In this document: one piece after another, positions 34,465 through 43,162 of the stretch
Layout: every line of letters starts with the position of its first letter
Numbering within the stretch: position 1 is the first letter of the stretch
Assembly: GCA_041389885.1 (NCBI GenBank)
Contig: JAWKRB010000014.1
Coordinates: forward strand, 1-64,000
DNA length: 64,000 nucleotides
Direction: 5' to 3'
Origin: JAWKRB01 sp041389885
Lineage (GTDB): Bacteria; Myxococcota_A; Polyangia; Polyangiales; Ga0077539
Notes under the pieces: generated by a model
What the model saw: only the letters and a program-made list of their open reading frames with translations
What the model was told of the DNA's origin: nothing
Database searches by the model: none
Position numbers and translations under genes: made by a program

Positions 34465-35565
34465 ATGTCCAAGATCCCCTTGTTTCTCTGGCTCGTCTCG
34501 ATCGGCTGCGTCGTTGCTGAGGCGGACCGGGCGGGTGTACGCCCGCGGGTCATGCATGACGCTCCAGGTTGGTCCCGGATTGAGGCAGGGCCGACGCCGC
34601 GGCTCTTCGCGTCGGCCACCCGCTGCGGCGACTTCGTGGCGATCGTCGGCGGGGTCGGCGCCGACCGCGCGCCCGTCGACGATTTCTGGCGCTGGCGCGA
34701 CGGCGCGTGGGCCGCGCTGCCCGCGCAGGGCGCGCCGAGCCCTCGCGTGGGCCACGCCGCCGTGTGGGCGGGCGACAGGCTCTGCGTCTGGGGTGGCGCC
34801 GTCGGCCGGGAGGGGGTGAACGACGGCGCCTGCTGGCTCGCCTCGCGCGATCGCTGGGTGCCGATGAGCGCCGACGGCGCGCCCACGCCGCGGCGACGGC
34901 ACGCGCTGGCCTGGGTCGACGGGCGGGTGATGGTCTTCGGCGGCGAGGACGACGAGGGTGAGACCCTCGGGGATGGCGCGCTCTATGACCCGACCCGTGA
35001 CGCGTGGACGCCCCTCCCCGAGGGAGGTCCCCGACCCAGGGCAGACGCCTGGCTGCTGCCGTTTGAAAGTCGCGTGGCGGTCGGCGGGGGCGTCGGCGAG
35101 GCCCTCGCGCTCGGCGCCGACGACGGCGCGTGGTTCGACCCCGCGGCGAACCGCTGGGGCCCCCTCGACGTTGGCGGCGGGCCCACCGCGCGGGAGGGCG
35201 CGCTGATCGTCGGCGCGGGCGGAGGGCTGCTCGCGCTGGGCGAGGAGCTCTCGCGCTTCGACCCCCGCGAGGGCGGGTGGCGCCCGCGTTCGCGGCAGGA
35301 CGCGCCGAGCCGTCGATGGTCCGCGGCGGCGGTCGAGGTGCCCGGGGGCGCGGTCGTGTGGGGAGGCATCGACGGCGGGGGGGCGCTGGGCGACGGCGCG
35401 CGCTATGACCTCGAGGCAGACCGCTGGAGCCCGCTCCCCACCGAGGGCGCCCCGTCGGCGCGCCAAGACCCGTTGGCCTTCTTCGACGGCGCGCGGCTCG
35501 TGATCTTGTGGGGGGCGAACGAGGGCGGGCTCCTCGCCGACGGCTACGCGCTGCCTCTGCGCTGA
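34465..35565 (+). CDS. Kelch-repeat lipoprotein
   Basis: A 366-residue lipoprotein: MSKIPLFLWLVSIGC with lipidated Cys15. The mature part contains Kelch-type repeats (PRLFASATRCGDFVAIVGG, PRVGHAAVWAGDRLCVWGG, PRRRHALAWVDGRVMVFGG, REGALIVGAGGGLLALG, SRRWSAAAVEVPGGAVVWGG), about six blades of a beta-propeller. It is likely periplasmic-face or surface exposed and binds another molecule. ATG 34465 follows a GGAGGG ribosome-binding site; the longer upstream start lacks one. Divergent from 34348. Confidence 0.85.
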   Translation: MSKIPLFLWLVSIGCVVAEADRAGVRPRVMHDAPGWSRIEAGPTPRLFASATRCGDFVAIVGGVGADRAPVDDFWRWRDGAWAALPAQGAPSPRVGHAAVWAGDRLCVWGGAVGREGVNDGACWLASRDRWVPMSADGAPTPRRRHALAWVDGRVMVFGGEDDEGETLGDGALYDPTRDAWTPLPEGGPRPRADAWLLPFESRVAVGGGVGEALALGADDGAWFDPAANRWGPLDVGGGPTAREGALIVGAGGGLLALGEELSRFDPREGGWRPRSRQDAPSRRWSAAAVEVPGGAVVWGGIDGGGALGDGARYDLEADRWSPLPTEGAPSARQDPLAFFDGARLVILWGANEGGLLADGYALPLR

Positions 35566-35609
35566 GCCGTGGTTGACAGGCGCGGAGACGTTTCGCAGAA
35601 CGCGGCCCG

Positions 35610-36473
35610 ATGAACCCGTTCGTGACCGCCCTCGCGCGCCTCGGCCGCGCCGCCTCGCCGTTGCTCCCGTCTCGCAGCGATCGCCCCGCGAGGCGACGAT
35701 CGAGCGAGGGCGGGAGAGGGCCTGACGCAGGCTCTCGAGCGCTCCGCGGGCTCACGGGGCGAGGCCTCGGCGCGCTGCTCATCCTCGCCGCGGCAGCCGG
35801 GCCGGCGGCCTGCCGATCGCGCGCGCCGGCGGCGACGACCGACGCCTCGAGCGCGACCGCCGCGGTCGACGCGCCGTCGGTCCCCTTCGCGGTCCGCGAT
35901 GACTCGACGGAGCTGATGCTGCTGTGGTTCGACGAGCGCGGCGCGGCGCACCCGGTCCGCAGCGTAGGTGAGGTCCCTGAGGCGCGTCGTCAGGTGGTGC
36001 GCGTCGACCCCTCGCGGCCCGAGCTGCGGGCCCCGGGATGGGTCTACGTGGCCGATCTCCGCCAGCGCAGGGCCTCGGGAGAGTACCCGGCCCGGGCGGT
36101 GCCCGCGGAGGCGCTCTCGGGGGTCGTGCTCGCGATGGCGGGGCACGAAGGGGGGCTCGGCTCGCCGAGGCCCGCGCGCGTCGCCGCGACCGCGGCGGGA
36201 GACGGGGGCGCGCCCGCCGCGAGGCCCGCGGTGATCATCTACGGGGCGTCGTGGTGCACCGCCTGTCACCAGGCCGCCGACTACCTGCGGCGTCGGCACG
36301 TGGCGTTCGTCGAGAAGGACATCGAGCAGGACCCCGCCGCCGCGCAGGAGATGCAGGACAAGGCTCGGCGGGCGGGCGTGCCGACGGGGTCGATCCCGAT
36401 CCTGGACGTGCGAGGGCGGATCATGGCGGGGTTCTCGGCGCCGGCGATCGACGCCGCGCTCGGGGGCGGATGA
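35610..36473 (+). CDS. lipoprotein with C-terminal glutaredoxin domain
   Basis: A 287-residue protein. The N-terminal 50 residues are Arg/Ser-rich, followed by a hydrophobic stretch and lipobox-like AAAGPAAC with Cys68. A middle region of unknown fold (about 90-180) precedes a glutaredoxin domain (about 205-285): PAVIIYGASWCTACHQAADY with redox Cys216 and Cys219, EKDIEQDP and the cis-Pro region VPTGSIPILDV. It would be anchored outside the cytoplasm and exchange disulfides. The last 4 bases (ATGA) overlap the K+ channel start, suggesting linked function. Confidence 0.8.
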   Translation: MNPFVTALARLGRAASPLLPSRSDRPARRRSSEGGRGPDAGSRALRGLTGRGLGALLILAAAAGPAACRSRAPAATTDASSATAAVDAPSVPFAVRDDSTELMLLWFDERGAAHPVRSVGEVPEARRQVVRVDPSRPELRAPGWVYVADLRQRRASGEYPARAVPAEALSGVVLAMAGHEGGLGSPRPARVAATAAGDGGAPAARPAVIIYGASWCTACHQAADYLRRRHVAFVEKDIEQDPAAAQEMQDKARRAGVPTGSIPILDVRGRIMAGFSAPAIDAALGGG

Positions 36474-37429
36474 GCTCGTCTGACCGCCTCGCGCTCGTGG
36501 CTTCGCGCCAGCGCACGACCGCGTCGGTCGTACGCCTCGGCGCGCCCGAGCGCCCCATGACCGACGCGTATCACCAGCTCCTCGCGTCGAGCTGGCCGCG
36601 CACGATCGGGGTCGTTCTGGGCCTCTACCTCGCGCTCAACACGGTGTTCGCCGGGCTGTACCTCCTCGGCGGGGACTGCATCGAGAACGCGAGGCCCGGC
36701 AGCTTCTCCGACGCGTTCTTCTTCAGCATCCAGACGATGGCGACCATCGGCTACGGCAAGCTCACGCCCGTCGGGCCCTGGGCGAACGGCCTCGTGGCCC
36801 TCGAGGCGCTCTTCGGGATCCTGTACGCCGCGATGTCGACGGGCTTGATGTTCGCGAAGTTCTCGCGGCCCACGGCGCGGGTCGTGTTCTCCGCGCCGAT
36901 CTGCTTCGCGCGTCGCGACGGCGTGCGCTCGGTCTTCTTTCGCATGGCGAACGCGCGCGGCAACCAGATCGTCGAGGCCAGCGCGCGGCTGACGCTCTCC
37001 CGCGTCGAGCGCACCGCCGAGGGAGAGTCGGTGCGGCGCTTTCACGAGCTGCCGCTGGTGCGGTCCTCGAACCAGGTCTTCGCCCTCACCTGGACGGCGG
37101 TCCACGCGATCACGCCGGGCTCCGTGCTCGACGGAGAGACCCTGGAGTCTCTTGAGGAGGCCGACGCGATGTTCGTCGTGACCGTGCTCGGCACCGACGA
37201 CACCTTCGGTCAGACGGTGCACGCGCGGCACTCGTACTTCCCCGACGACATCGCGTGGGGGCATCGCTTCGTCGATGTGGTGTCTCGCGATGACGAGGGC
37301 CGACGCGTCGTGGACTACACCCGCTTCGACAGCACCCAGCCGCAGGACCTGGATGACTACCCGTCGTCTCCCGCGTCGCCTCCCGCGTCGGCGGCGACCG
37401 ACGCGTCGGCGGGCGGACCCGCGGGGTAG
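36470..37429 (+). CDS. KirBac-type inward-rectifier potassium channel
   Basis: A 319-residue channel. TM1 is at about 45-65, the pore helix FFFSIQTM ends in the selectivity filter TIGYG at 92-96, TM2 at about 104-126. A C-terminal Kir beta-sandwich (about 130-290) follows: RPTARVVFSAPICFARRDG, FRMANARGNQIVEASARL, LTWTAVHAITPGS, TVHARHSYFPDDI. It should pass K+ through the inner membrane and be gated through its cytoplasmic domain. The start overlaps the glutaredoxin lipoprotein gene (ATGA). The final 24 codons overlap the convergent gene and are low-complexity. Confidence 0.93.
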   Translation: MSSSDRLALVASRQRTTASVVRLGAPERPMTDAYHQLLASSWPRTIGVVLGLYLALNTVFAGLYLLGGDCIENARPGSFSDAFFFSIQTMATIGYGKLTPVGPWANGLVALEALFGILYAAMSTGLMFAKFSRPTARVVFSAPICFARRDGVRSVFFRMANARGNQIVEASARLTLSRVERTAEGESVRRFHELPLVRSSNQVFALTWTAVHAITPGSVLDGETLESLEEADAMFVVTVLGTDDTFGQTVHARHSYFPDDIAWGHRFVDVVSRDDEGRRVVDYTRFDSTQPQDLDDYPSSPASPPASAATDASAGGPAG

Positions 37430-38004
37430 CACCGCCGGAGGAACTGCTCGCAGCAAGCGAGCCTCGCGCGCTGGTCGATCTCCAACGCGGCGGGGTCGAT
37501 GCCGTCGACGCGCAGCGTGCGCTCGACGTTGAGGCAGCGACCCGAGCCGTCGTTCACCTCGGCGGTGACCCTCACGCTCGCGGCGAGCACGGAGCAGTAG
37601 CGGTCGTCGTCGATGATCAGCGTGAGCGCTGGGAGCCCGTACCGGCTCGGGTCCTCCTGGAGCGGAGAGAACCTGAGGCGCACGCGGATCTGTCCGATCA
37701 GCGCGCCGTCGTCGCGGTAGGCCCTGAGCGTCACCAGGGGCTGGCTCGGGTCGATGCCCGTCGCGCGCAGTCCGATCCAGATGTGTTGGCCGCCCTGAGG
37801 TCCAGGCGTGAGGTAGACCGTGTCTCCGTTCGAGAGGGGGCGGTAACCCGCGAGGGTGGGGCCGGTGCCGCCGCCGAGCTCGATCGTCGCGCCCGACGGG
37901 GAGCACGCCGCGTCGGGGGGAGCGATGTCTCCGCCCGCGTCTCCGGTCGAGGGGGTGCTCGGACCGCATCCGAGCAGGATCAGGGCGAGGAGCGCGCGTC
38001 GCAC
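37357..38004 (-). CDS. lipoprotein of unknown function
   Basis: A 215-residue lipoprotein: MRRALLALILLGCGPS with lipidated Cys13. The mature part contains beta-rich sequence (GATIELGGGTGPTLAGYRPL, GQIRVRLRFSPLQEDPSRYG) and several cysteines (Cys34; CSVL; CLNV; CCEQFLRRC) that could form disulfides. It starts 4 bp after the stop codon of the DsbD-like gene, so the two are co-transcribed and DsbD-type reduction of this Cys-rich protein is a plausible link. The 3' end overlaps the convergent K+ channel gene by 73 bp. Confidence 0.7.
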   Translation of the reverse strand: MRRALLALILLGCGPSTPSTGDAGGDIAPPDAACSPSGATIELGGGTGPTLAGYRPLSNGDTVYLTPGPQGGQHIWIGLRATGIDPSQPLVTLRAYRDDGALIGQIRVRLRFSPLQEDPSRYGLPALTLIIDDDRYCSVLAASVRVTAEVNDGSGRCLNVERTLRVDGIDPAALEIDQRARLACCEQFLRRCYPAGPPADASVAADAGGDAGDDG

Positions 38005-38008
38005 GGGG

Positions 38009-39304
38009 TCAGTTCACCCGCTGGAGCAGCGTGAGCATCCGGTCGGGCGGGACGAACTCCGTCACCCTCGCCGCCTCGCGCCCCTGCGCGTCGAGGAGGA
38101 TCACCGTGGGCAGCCCGCGCACGCGATAGTCCCTCTGGAGCGCGTCGATCTCGGGCGTGGGCTCGGTGGCGTCGACCATCACCGCGGTGAAGCGCGCGGC
38201 CTCGCGCCGGACGCGGGCGTCGGTGAAGGTCTGGTGCTTGAGCTCCTCGCAGGCGGCGCACCACGCGGCGCCGAAGTCGATGAGCACGGGGCGCCGGTCG
38301 GCGCGCGCCTGCGCCACCGCGGCGCGGGCGTCTTGCCGCCACGTGAGGCTGTCGGGCGTGGGGCTCCACGAGACCGTCCACACCGCGCCGAGCGCCGCCA
38401 GCGCGACGCCGAGCACCTTGCGCGCGCGCTGGGACGGAGTGCCCTCCTTGAGCGAGAGGTGCACCGCGCCGATCGCGACGCCGGCGAAGAAGAGCGCGCC
38501 GAAGAACCACGTCGCGTGCGGCACGAACGCGGGCGGGTCCTTGAGCACCGGGACGAGGTGACGGAGGTACCAGAGCCCGATGGTCACGAGCGCGAGGCCG
38601 AAGATCCCCTTGATGCGCTCCATCCAGACGCCCGGCTTCGGCAGGCCCAGCGAGAGGGCGCCCACGAGCCAGAACGGCAGGCCCAGCCCGATCGAGTAGG
38701 CGTAGAGCGCGAGCCCGCCCTCGGCGACGGATCGCTGATTCGCCACGTGGTCGAGGATCGCGACGAGCCCCGCCGTCGCGCAGGGCGCGGCGATGGGGCC
38801 CGTGGCCACGCCGATGGCGAAGGCGCCGCTGACGCCGATGCCCCCCACCTCGGCGAGGCGGGTCTGGACCGAGGCCGGGAGGGAGATCTCGAAGAGGCCG
38901 AACATGTTCGCCGCCATGGTGAACATCAGCGCGGCCTCGAAGACCTGCACGAAGGGATGGCCCGCGAGGGCGCCCGAGACCCGACCCGTGAGCGCGGCGA
39001 AGAGCCCGAGGGGCACGAAGAACGCGGCGATGCCGTGCACGAACGAGGTCGAGAGCAGCACCGCGCGCCCGCGGCTCACGTTGCGCGCGCCGAAGACCGA
39101 CACGGTGATCGCGATGAGCGGGTACACGCAGGGCGTGAGGGCGGTGAGCAGGCCGCCCATGAACGCCAGGGGCAGCGCGCCGCCGATGCCGCGGCTGCGC
39201 ACCGCCGACGTGAACTGGTTGTCCTCCGCGAGGGCGAGCGCCGGCAGGGCGAGGAGGGCGAGGGACGAGGCGGCGGCGAGGAGGCGACGGGGCGATGCGC
39301 TCAT
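38009..39304 (-). CDS. DsbD-like thiol:disulfide interchange protein
   Basis: A 431-residue membrane protein that carries electrons from cytoplasmic thioredoxin across the membrane. Signal peptide (1-26) then eight or so membrane segments with the two redox cysteines Cys59 (ALTPCVYPL) and Cys175 (IAAPCATAG). The C-terminal thioredoxin domain has Cys349 and Cys352 (AAWCAACEE) and the cis-Pro region VRGLPTVILLD. The N-terminal immunoglobulin-like domain of E. coli DsbD is absent, as in shorter CcdA/ScsB-like forms. A lipoprotein gene follows 4 bp later. Confidence 0.9.
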   Translation of the reverse strand: MSASPRRLLAAASSLALLALPALALAEDNQFTSAVRSRGIGGALPLAFMGGLLTALTPCVYPLIAITVSVFGARNVSRGRAVLLSTSFVHGIAAFFVPLGLFAALTGRVSGALAGHPFVQVFEAALMFTMAANMFGLFEISLPASVQTRLAEVGGIGVSGAFAIGVATGPIAAPCATAGLVAILDHVANQRSVAEGGLALYAYSIGLGLPFWLVGALSLGLPKPGVWMERIKGIFGLALVTIGLWYLRHLVPVLKDPPAFVPHATWFFGALFFAGVAIGAVHLSLKEGTPSQRARKVLGVALAALGAVWTVSWSPTPDSLTWRQDARAAVAQARADRRPVLIDFGAAWCAACEELKHQTFTDARVRREAARFTAVMVDATEPTPEIDALQRDYRVRGLPTVILLDAQGREAARVTEFVPPDRMLTLLQRVN

Positions 39305-39451
39305 GGGGCTCTCAGCGTACGAGGTTTGCGTCGTTTCGGTATTCGCTCGCGCGGGGGTGAATCTAGGCGCCTTGTGCAGACGTCACACGGTTCGGCCGGC
39401 GGGTGAGCTATAGTGCGCGGCCTTCAACGCCTCAGGAAGGGATCGTCGTTC

Positions 39452-40441
39452 ATGAGCAGGAAGTTCGCCCTCGTCGGTGTCGTCGCCTTCGGTGCTTCGC
39501 TCTTCGGCCTCGAGGCGATGACCCAGCCGCGTCGTCCTCGTCGGCCGGTCGCGGCGCGCCCGGCCCCGGCCGACGAGCCCCCGGTGTCTGACCGCATCGC
39601 CCAGGAGCTCGAGCCGCTTCGCTGGGGCCTCAACCACGAGCAGGTGCTCGCGTACTTCCGTCAGCGCATCCGCGCCGAGTACGCGCCGCGGGCGAAGAAC
39701 CTGGGGCAGATCGAGCTGTTTCGCCTGAACTCCGAGCGCGACCGCGAGGTGCGCCGCATCGAGCAGACCTACGTGCAGTTCGACGGGCAGCGCGAGCACC
39801 GCGCGTGGGACCAGTCTCTCGTGGGCGAGGAGTACACGCACAACAACAACGAGTCGATGTTGGTCTTCGCCGACGCGCAGGGCAACCGCGAGTTCTTCTT
39901 CTTCATCAACGACCGTCTCTGGAAGCGGGCCCGTGAGCGGCGGCTGGTGGGGGTGCGCACGCCCTTTGAGCAGTTCGCCGAGCAGCTCGACGCGCTCTTC
40001 GGCACGGGGCGTCGGCGGATGAGCGGTCGACGGCTGGAATTCGTCGACTGGCGCGATGAGAACACCCACCTCCGGGTGCACGACCAGAGGACCTTCTACG
40101 ACCTCTTTCTCTTCGTGTACGAGGACATGAACACGCTCGCGAACCTCGCCACGCTCCGCCGCAACGTGCCGACGAAGGTCGTGCGGAGCGGCCCGCAGAC
40201 CGACCTCGCGCAGCCCGAGGTGGGCAACGTCAGCGGAGACCCCAACGCTGACATCGTCGACCGGATCACGGGGAAGATTCGTCGCGTGAGCCACGCCGAC
40301 GCGGGCGCCGCGGCGTCGGCGTCGGTGCGCGGCGGGCCGACAGGCCCGAGCCCGGCGGGTCGACCGACCGGCCCGGCGTCGAGCGGAGCCGCGGACGCGG
40401 GCGCGGTCGACCTCGACCCGCTCGGCGGCCTCGGTTTCTGA
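39452..40441 (+). CDS. secreted protein of unknown function
   Basis: A 329-residue protein with N-terminal signal/anchor MSRKFALVGVVAFGASLFGLEA. A conserved-looking middle region (WGLNHEQVLAYFRQRIRAE, ERDREVRRIEQTYVQFDG) is charged and helical, with NNNESMLVFADAQGNREFFF and WRDENTHLRVHDQRTFYDLF. The C-terminal ~70 residues are a Gly/Ala/Pro tail. No family recognised; it may be a myxobacterium-specific envelope protein. A GGAAGG ribosome-binding site lies upstream of ATG 39452. Confidence 0.75.
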   Translation: MSRKFALVGVVAFGASLFGLEAMTQPRRPRRPVAARPAPADEPPVSDRIAQELEPLRWGLNHEQVLAYFRQRIRAEYAPRAKNLGQIELFRLNSERDREVRRIEQTYVQFDGQREHRAWDQSLVGEEYTHNNNESMLVFADAQGNREFFFFINDRLWKRARERRLVGVRTPFEQFAEQLDALFGTGRRRMSGRRLEFVDWRDENTHLRVHDQRTFYDLFLFVYEDMNTLANLATLRRNVPTKVVRSGPQTDLAQPEVGNVSGDPNADIVDRITGKIRRVSHADAGAAASASVRGGPTGPSPAGRPTGPASSGAADAGAVDLDPLGGLGF

Positions 40442-40702
40442 TCAGGTGATTCGGACCTCGGTCACCTGGGGGTCGGCGAGGCGCAGCGCGGGGAGGATCA
40501 CCTCTCGCTCGGTCCAGACCCGACCCGGGCAGCCTCGCAGCGAGCCCTTTCCGCGGAGCATGACGACGCCGTCGGTCATCGACACGAGCTCGACGCTGGC
40601 GCCGTCGCGGGCGAGCAGCGGGGCGATGATGTTCTCCAACGCCTCCTTGAGGTCGCCGTGGAGGGGCGAGTCTGCTTGCTCTTCGGTGCCGTCGCGCGCC
40701 AT
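40442..40702 (-). CDS. NifU/Nfu-like domain protein lacking one cluster Cys
   Basis: An 86-residue protein resembling the C-terminal Nfu domain used to carry Fe-S clusters: LKEALENIIAPLLARDGASV (18-37) and GVVMLRGKGSLRGCPGRVW (45-63). In normal Nfu proteins the last segment has CxxC; here only Cys58 remains and the first Cys position is Leu55. It may be a non-cluster adaptor or a different family with the same fold. It converges with its left-hand neighbour, meeting its stop codon. Confidence 0.5.
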   Translation of the reverse strand: MARDGTEEQADSPLHGDLKEALENIIAPLLARDGASVELVSMTDGVVMLRGKGSLRGCPGRVWTEREVILPALRLADPQVTEVRIT

Positions 40703-40776
40703 GGTGCGCCGGAACTTAGCACGGCTCGCCGGTTCGCGTTGACACTGGGAATTCAGCGAAACTAGGATTCAACGTC

Positions 40777-41640
40777 GTGTCGAGATTCCGTCTACGATTT
40801 CTGGTTCAAGAGTTTGACCTCCCGCCGGGAGACACGCTCCTCGGGCGAAGTCCCGAGTGCCAGATCACGATCGAAGACCCGCTGATCTCGCGGCAGCACG
40901 CGCGCATCATCGTGCAGGTGGGGGTGGCGACCTTCGTCGACCTCGGCAGCCGCAACGGCTCGCGCATCAACGGCCGTCCGGTGACCGATCCCGTGCTCCT
41001 GGTCGACGGCGACCGCGTGCGACTGGGCGCGCAGGAGCTGGTGTTCCTGAAGGTCGACTCAGACCCCCGCGCGGCCCGCGCCACGGGCGCGATGCGGCTC
41101 TGCTCCCGGTGCAAGACCCCGTTCCCCGAGGGGCCCCAGTCGTGCCCCCACTGCGGTCATGCGATCACGTCGGTCACCGACGAAGACACCGTGTCGGGCT
41201 TCGGCATTCCCAGCCGCCGCGGGTGGATCCTGCAGATGCTCGGTGAGGTCCTCGAGCGTGCGCTGCGGGAGAAGAAGCTGGCCGAGGCCGACCGCCTGCT
41301 GAAGCGCGCCGCTGAGGAGACCGAAGACCGCCTGCGCCTCGGCGAGGTCGAGCCCGCTCAGCTCGGTCGCATCGCCGAGTACGCCCTGCAGCTCGCGCGC
41401 TTGAAGAGCGACCCTCGCTGGGCGATCTGGGTGCTGGAGCTTCATAGCCGCGCCGGGGTGGTGCCCTCCGACGCGGTCATCGACGGCGTCGAGCGGCTCC
41501 TCGAGCACGCGAGCCTCGCTGACGCCGTCGGTGAGTTCGTGGCGCAGTGGGCGAAGCGTGAAGAGCCCCTCGAGGCGGTCGACGCCGGGCGCCTCGCGAG
41601 GCTCGAGCGGCTCGGCGGAGACCCGACGAGCGCCGACTGA
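40777..41640 (+). CDS. FHA domain / zinc-ribbon protein
   Basis: A 287-residue cytoplasmic protein. The FHA phosphothreonine-binding domain (about 1-92) shows GRSPECQI (23-30), SRQHARI (38-44) and LGSRNGSRING (56-66). A zinc ribbon follows with Cys109, Cys112, Cys123 and Cys126. The C-terminal half is helical (LERALREKKLAEADRLLKRA). Starts at GTG 40777. It likely reads kinase output, and a Hanks-type kinase is present elsewhere in the window; no direct partner is evident. Confidence 0.85.
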   Translation: MSRFRLRFLVQEFDLPPGDTLLGRSPECQITIEDPLISRQHARIIVQVGVATFVDLGSRNGSRINGRPVTDPVLLVDGDRVRLGAQELVFLKVDSDPRAARATGAMRLCSRCKTPFPEGPQSCPHCGHAITSVTDEDTVSGFGIPSRRGWILQMLGEVLERALREKKLAEADRLLKRAAEETEDRLRLGEVEPAQLGRIAEYALQLARLKSDPRWAIWVLELHSRAGVVPSDAVIDGVERLLEHASLADAVGEFVAQWAKREEPLEAVDAGRLARLERLGGDPTSAD

Positions 41641-41679
41641 GCGCGGCGGGCGGAGGGAGGTTCAGGGGAGGGGAGAGGC

Positions 41680-41695
41680 GCGCCCGAAGGGGCGC
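41680..41695. terminator. hairpin between convergent genes
   Basis: GCGCCC-GAAG-GGGCGC forms a perfect 6-bp stem with a tetraloop in the 63 bp between the convergent ends at 41640 and 41704. No T-run; terminator role inferred from location. Confidence 0.4.
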
Positions 41696-41703
41696 CGGCC
41701 GGG

Positions 41704-42966
41704 TCAGTGCGACGAGGTGCTGTTGAGCGCCTGAGAGAGCGCGCGGTGATCCTGCTGGAGCTGGTCTGCGAGGCCGCGCAGGCGTCGGAGGCGGCCGACG
41801 TACTCGGACCAGGGGCCGGTGAGTCCGCGGACCACCTGAGGCGCGATGCCCGACGAGATCGACACGGGCACGCCGACGGTGCCCAGCGAGGCCGCGAGGT
41901 CGCCCGAGGTGTAGAGCGAGCGCGTCGCGGCGCTCCCGGTGGGCGCGGGGGTGATGTTGAAGTTCGCGCCGCCCGGGACGGGCTCGGCGAACACCAGCGA
42001 GCCGAGCACGGGAGGACCGCCGCCGGTGCCCGGCGAGAACACCACCATCATCCGCTGATACTCGCCGCGCACCCGCGTCAGATCCGCGAGGGAGGCGCGG
42101 ATCATCGCCAGCTGAGCGCCCTGGGAGAGGGCCGTGTGCCGACGGAGCTCGGCCCACGCCTCGTTGAGCTCGTAGTGGAACTTCATCAGCTTGCCCACGA
42201 CGTCAGGGCGAAGTCGCCCGACGCGCCCCGCGTACGCGGTCTCGCTGAAGGGAGGCTCGGGGGGCTGCGACGCGAACCAGCTCGCGAGCTCCTCGTTCAC
42301 GGTGGCCGAAGCGGAGGGGGCCTGCTGACCCTCGCCCTCGCTGCCCTGCACACCCGCCGCGGTGGCGGCCTGATCGACCTTCTCCTTGAGCGACGCGATG
42401 GCGGCGCCGGCGGTGTCGACGCTGCGGCGCACCTCGGTGATCGCCGCGGTGGTGCGCGCGGCCTCGCGCTGCGTCGCGCGGAGGTCGCCGAAGAGCAGGC
42501 CCGCTCCGAGCGCGACCACGCCCACCACCACCAGCCCGAGCCGGGAGCCGGACTTGCCGCGGCCCACCTCGTCGTCGCTGACCTCTTTGCCGTCGACGAA
42601 GAGCTTGATCTCCTGCGAGGGCGCCGGCGCGGTGACGCCCGACGACGCGAAGGGATCGGCGGCGGCGGCGGCGGCCTTCGCCTGCAGCGCGGCGCGCTCG
42701 CTCGCGGCGGCGGCCTCGGCCGCGGCCCGGGCCTCCGCCGCGGCCTTCTCGGCCATCTGCTGACGGATGAAGTCGGGCACGGCCAGGTCGTCACTCGCGG
42801 TGACAGGAGGCGCCACGATGCCGCCGTCGAACCCGGGAGGGGGCGTGACGATCCCCGCAGGGGCGGCGACCTCGGGCGGCGGAACCACGCCCGCGCCAGG
42901 GTTCTGGCCCACCTGGGTGCGGTTCAGTCGTGACTTGAGGTCCGGCTTCTTCTTCTCTTCGGCCAT
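41704..42966 (-). CDS. membrane protein with coiled-coil/Ala-rich cytoplasmic region
   Basis: A 420-residue protein. The N-terminal region (1-60) is Pro/Val-rich, followed by an Ala/Glu/Lys-rich helix (68-103). A membrane segment lies at about 142-160 (RLGLVVVGVVALGAGLLFG). The remaining ~260 residues are extracytoplasmic, with a helical stretch (RRSVDTAGAAIASLKEKV) and strand-rich sequence (GGPPVLGSLVFAEPVPGG). No known family. ATG 42966 is preceded by AAGGAG. Upstream it lies divergent from trpD. Confidence 0.7.
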   Translation of the reverse strand: MAEEKKKPDLKSRLNRTQVGQNPGAGVVPPPEVAAPAGIVTPPPGFDGGIVAPPVTASDDLAVPDFIRQQMAEKAAAEARAAAEAAAASERAALQAKAAAAAADPFASSGVTAPAPSQEIKLFVDGKEVSDDEVGRGKSGSRLGLVVVGVVALGAGLLFGDLRATQREAARTTAAITEVRRSVDTAGAAIASLKEKVDQAATAAGVQGSEGEGQQAPSASATVNEELASWFASQPPEPPFSETAYAGRVGRLRPDVVGKLMKFHYELNEAWAELRRHTALSQGAQLAMIRASLADLTRVRGEYQRMMVVFSPGTGGGPPVLGSLVFAEPVPGGANFNITPAPTGSAATRSLYTSGDLAASLGTVGVPVSISSGIAPQVVRGLTGPWSEYVGRLRRLRGLADQLQQDHRALSQALNSTSSH

Positions 42967-43162
42967 CGGCGCAGAGGCTCCTTTTGTCTTCTCGAATCGG
43001 CGTCGCGCCGCGCGGCAACGCCCCGGTCTCGAGGGTTGCTCCGACTGTGCGCCGCGAGGGCGCCGCGACGGTATCGTCGGCGAAGACGGGGTGTCAAGGT
43101 GATCGCAAGGGCCCTGAAGCATGGCGTCGCGCCGCGGACGGTGGGTGAGGTAGCGTCCCTCT

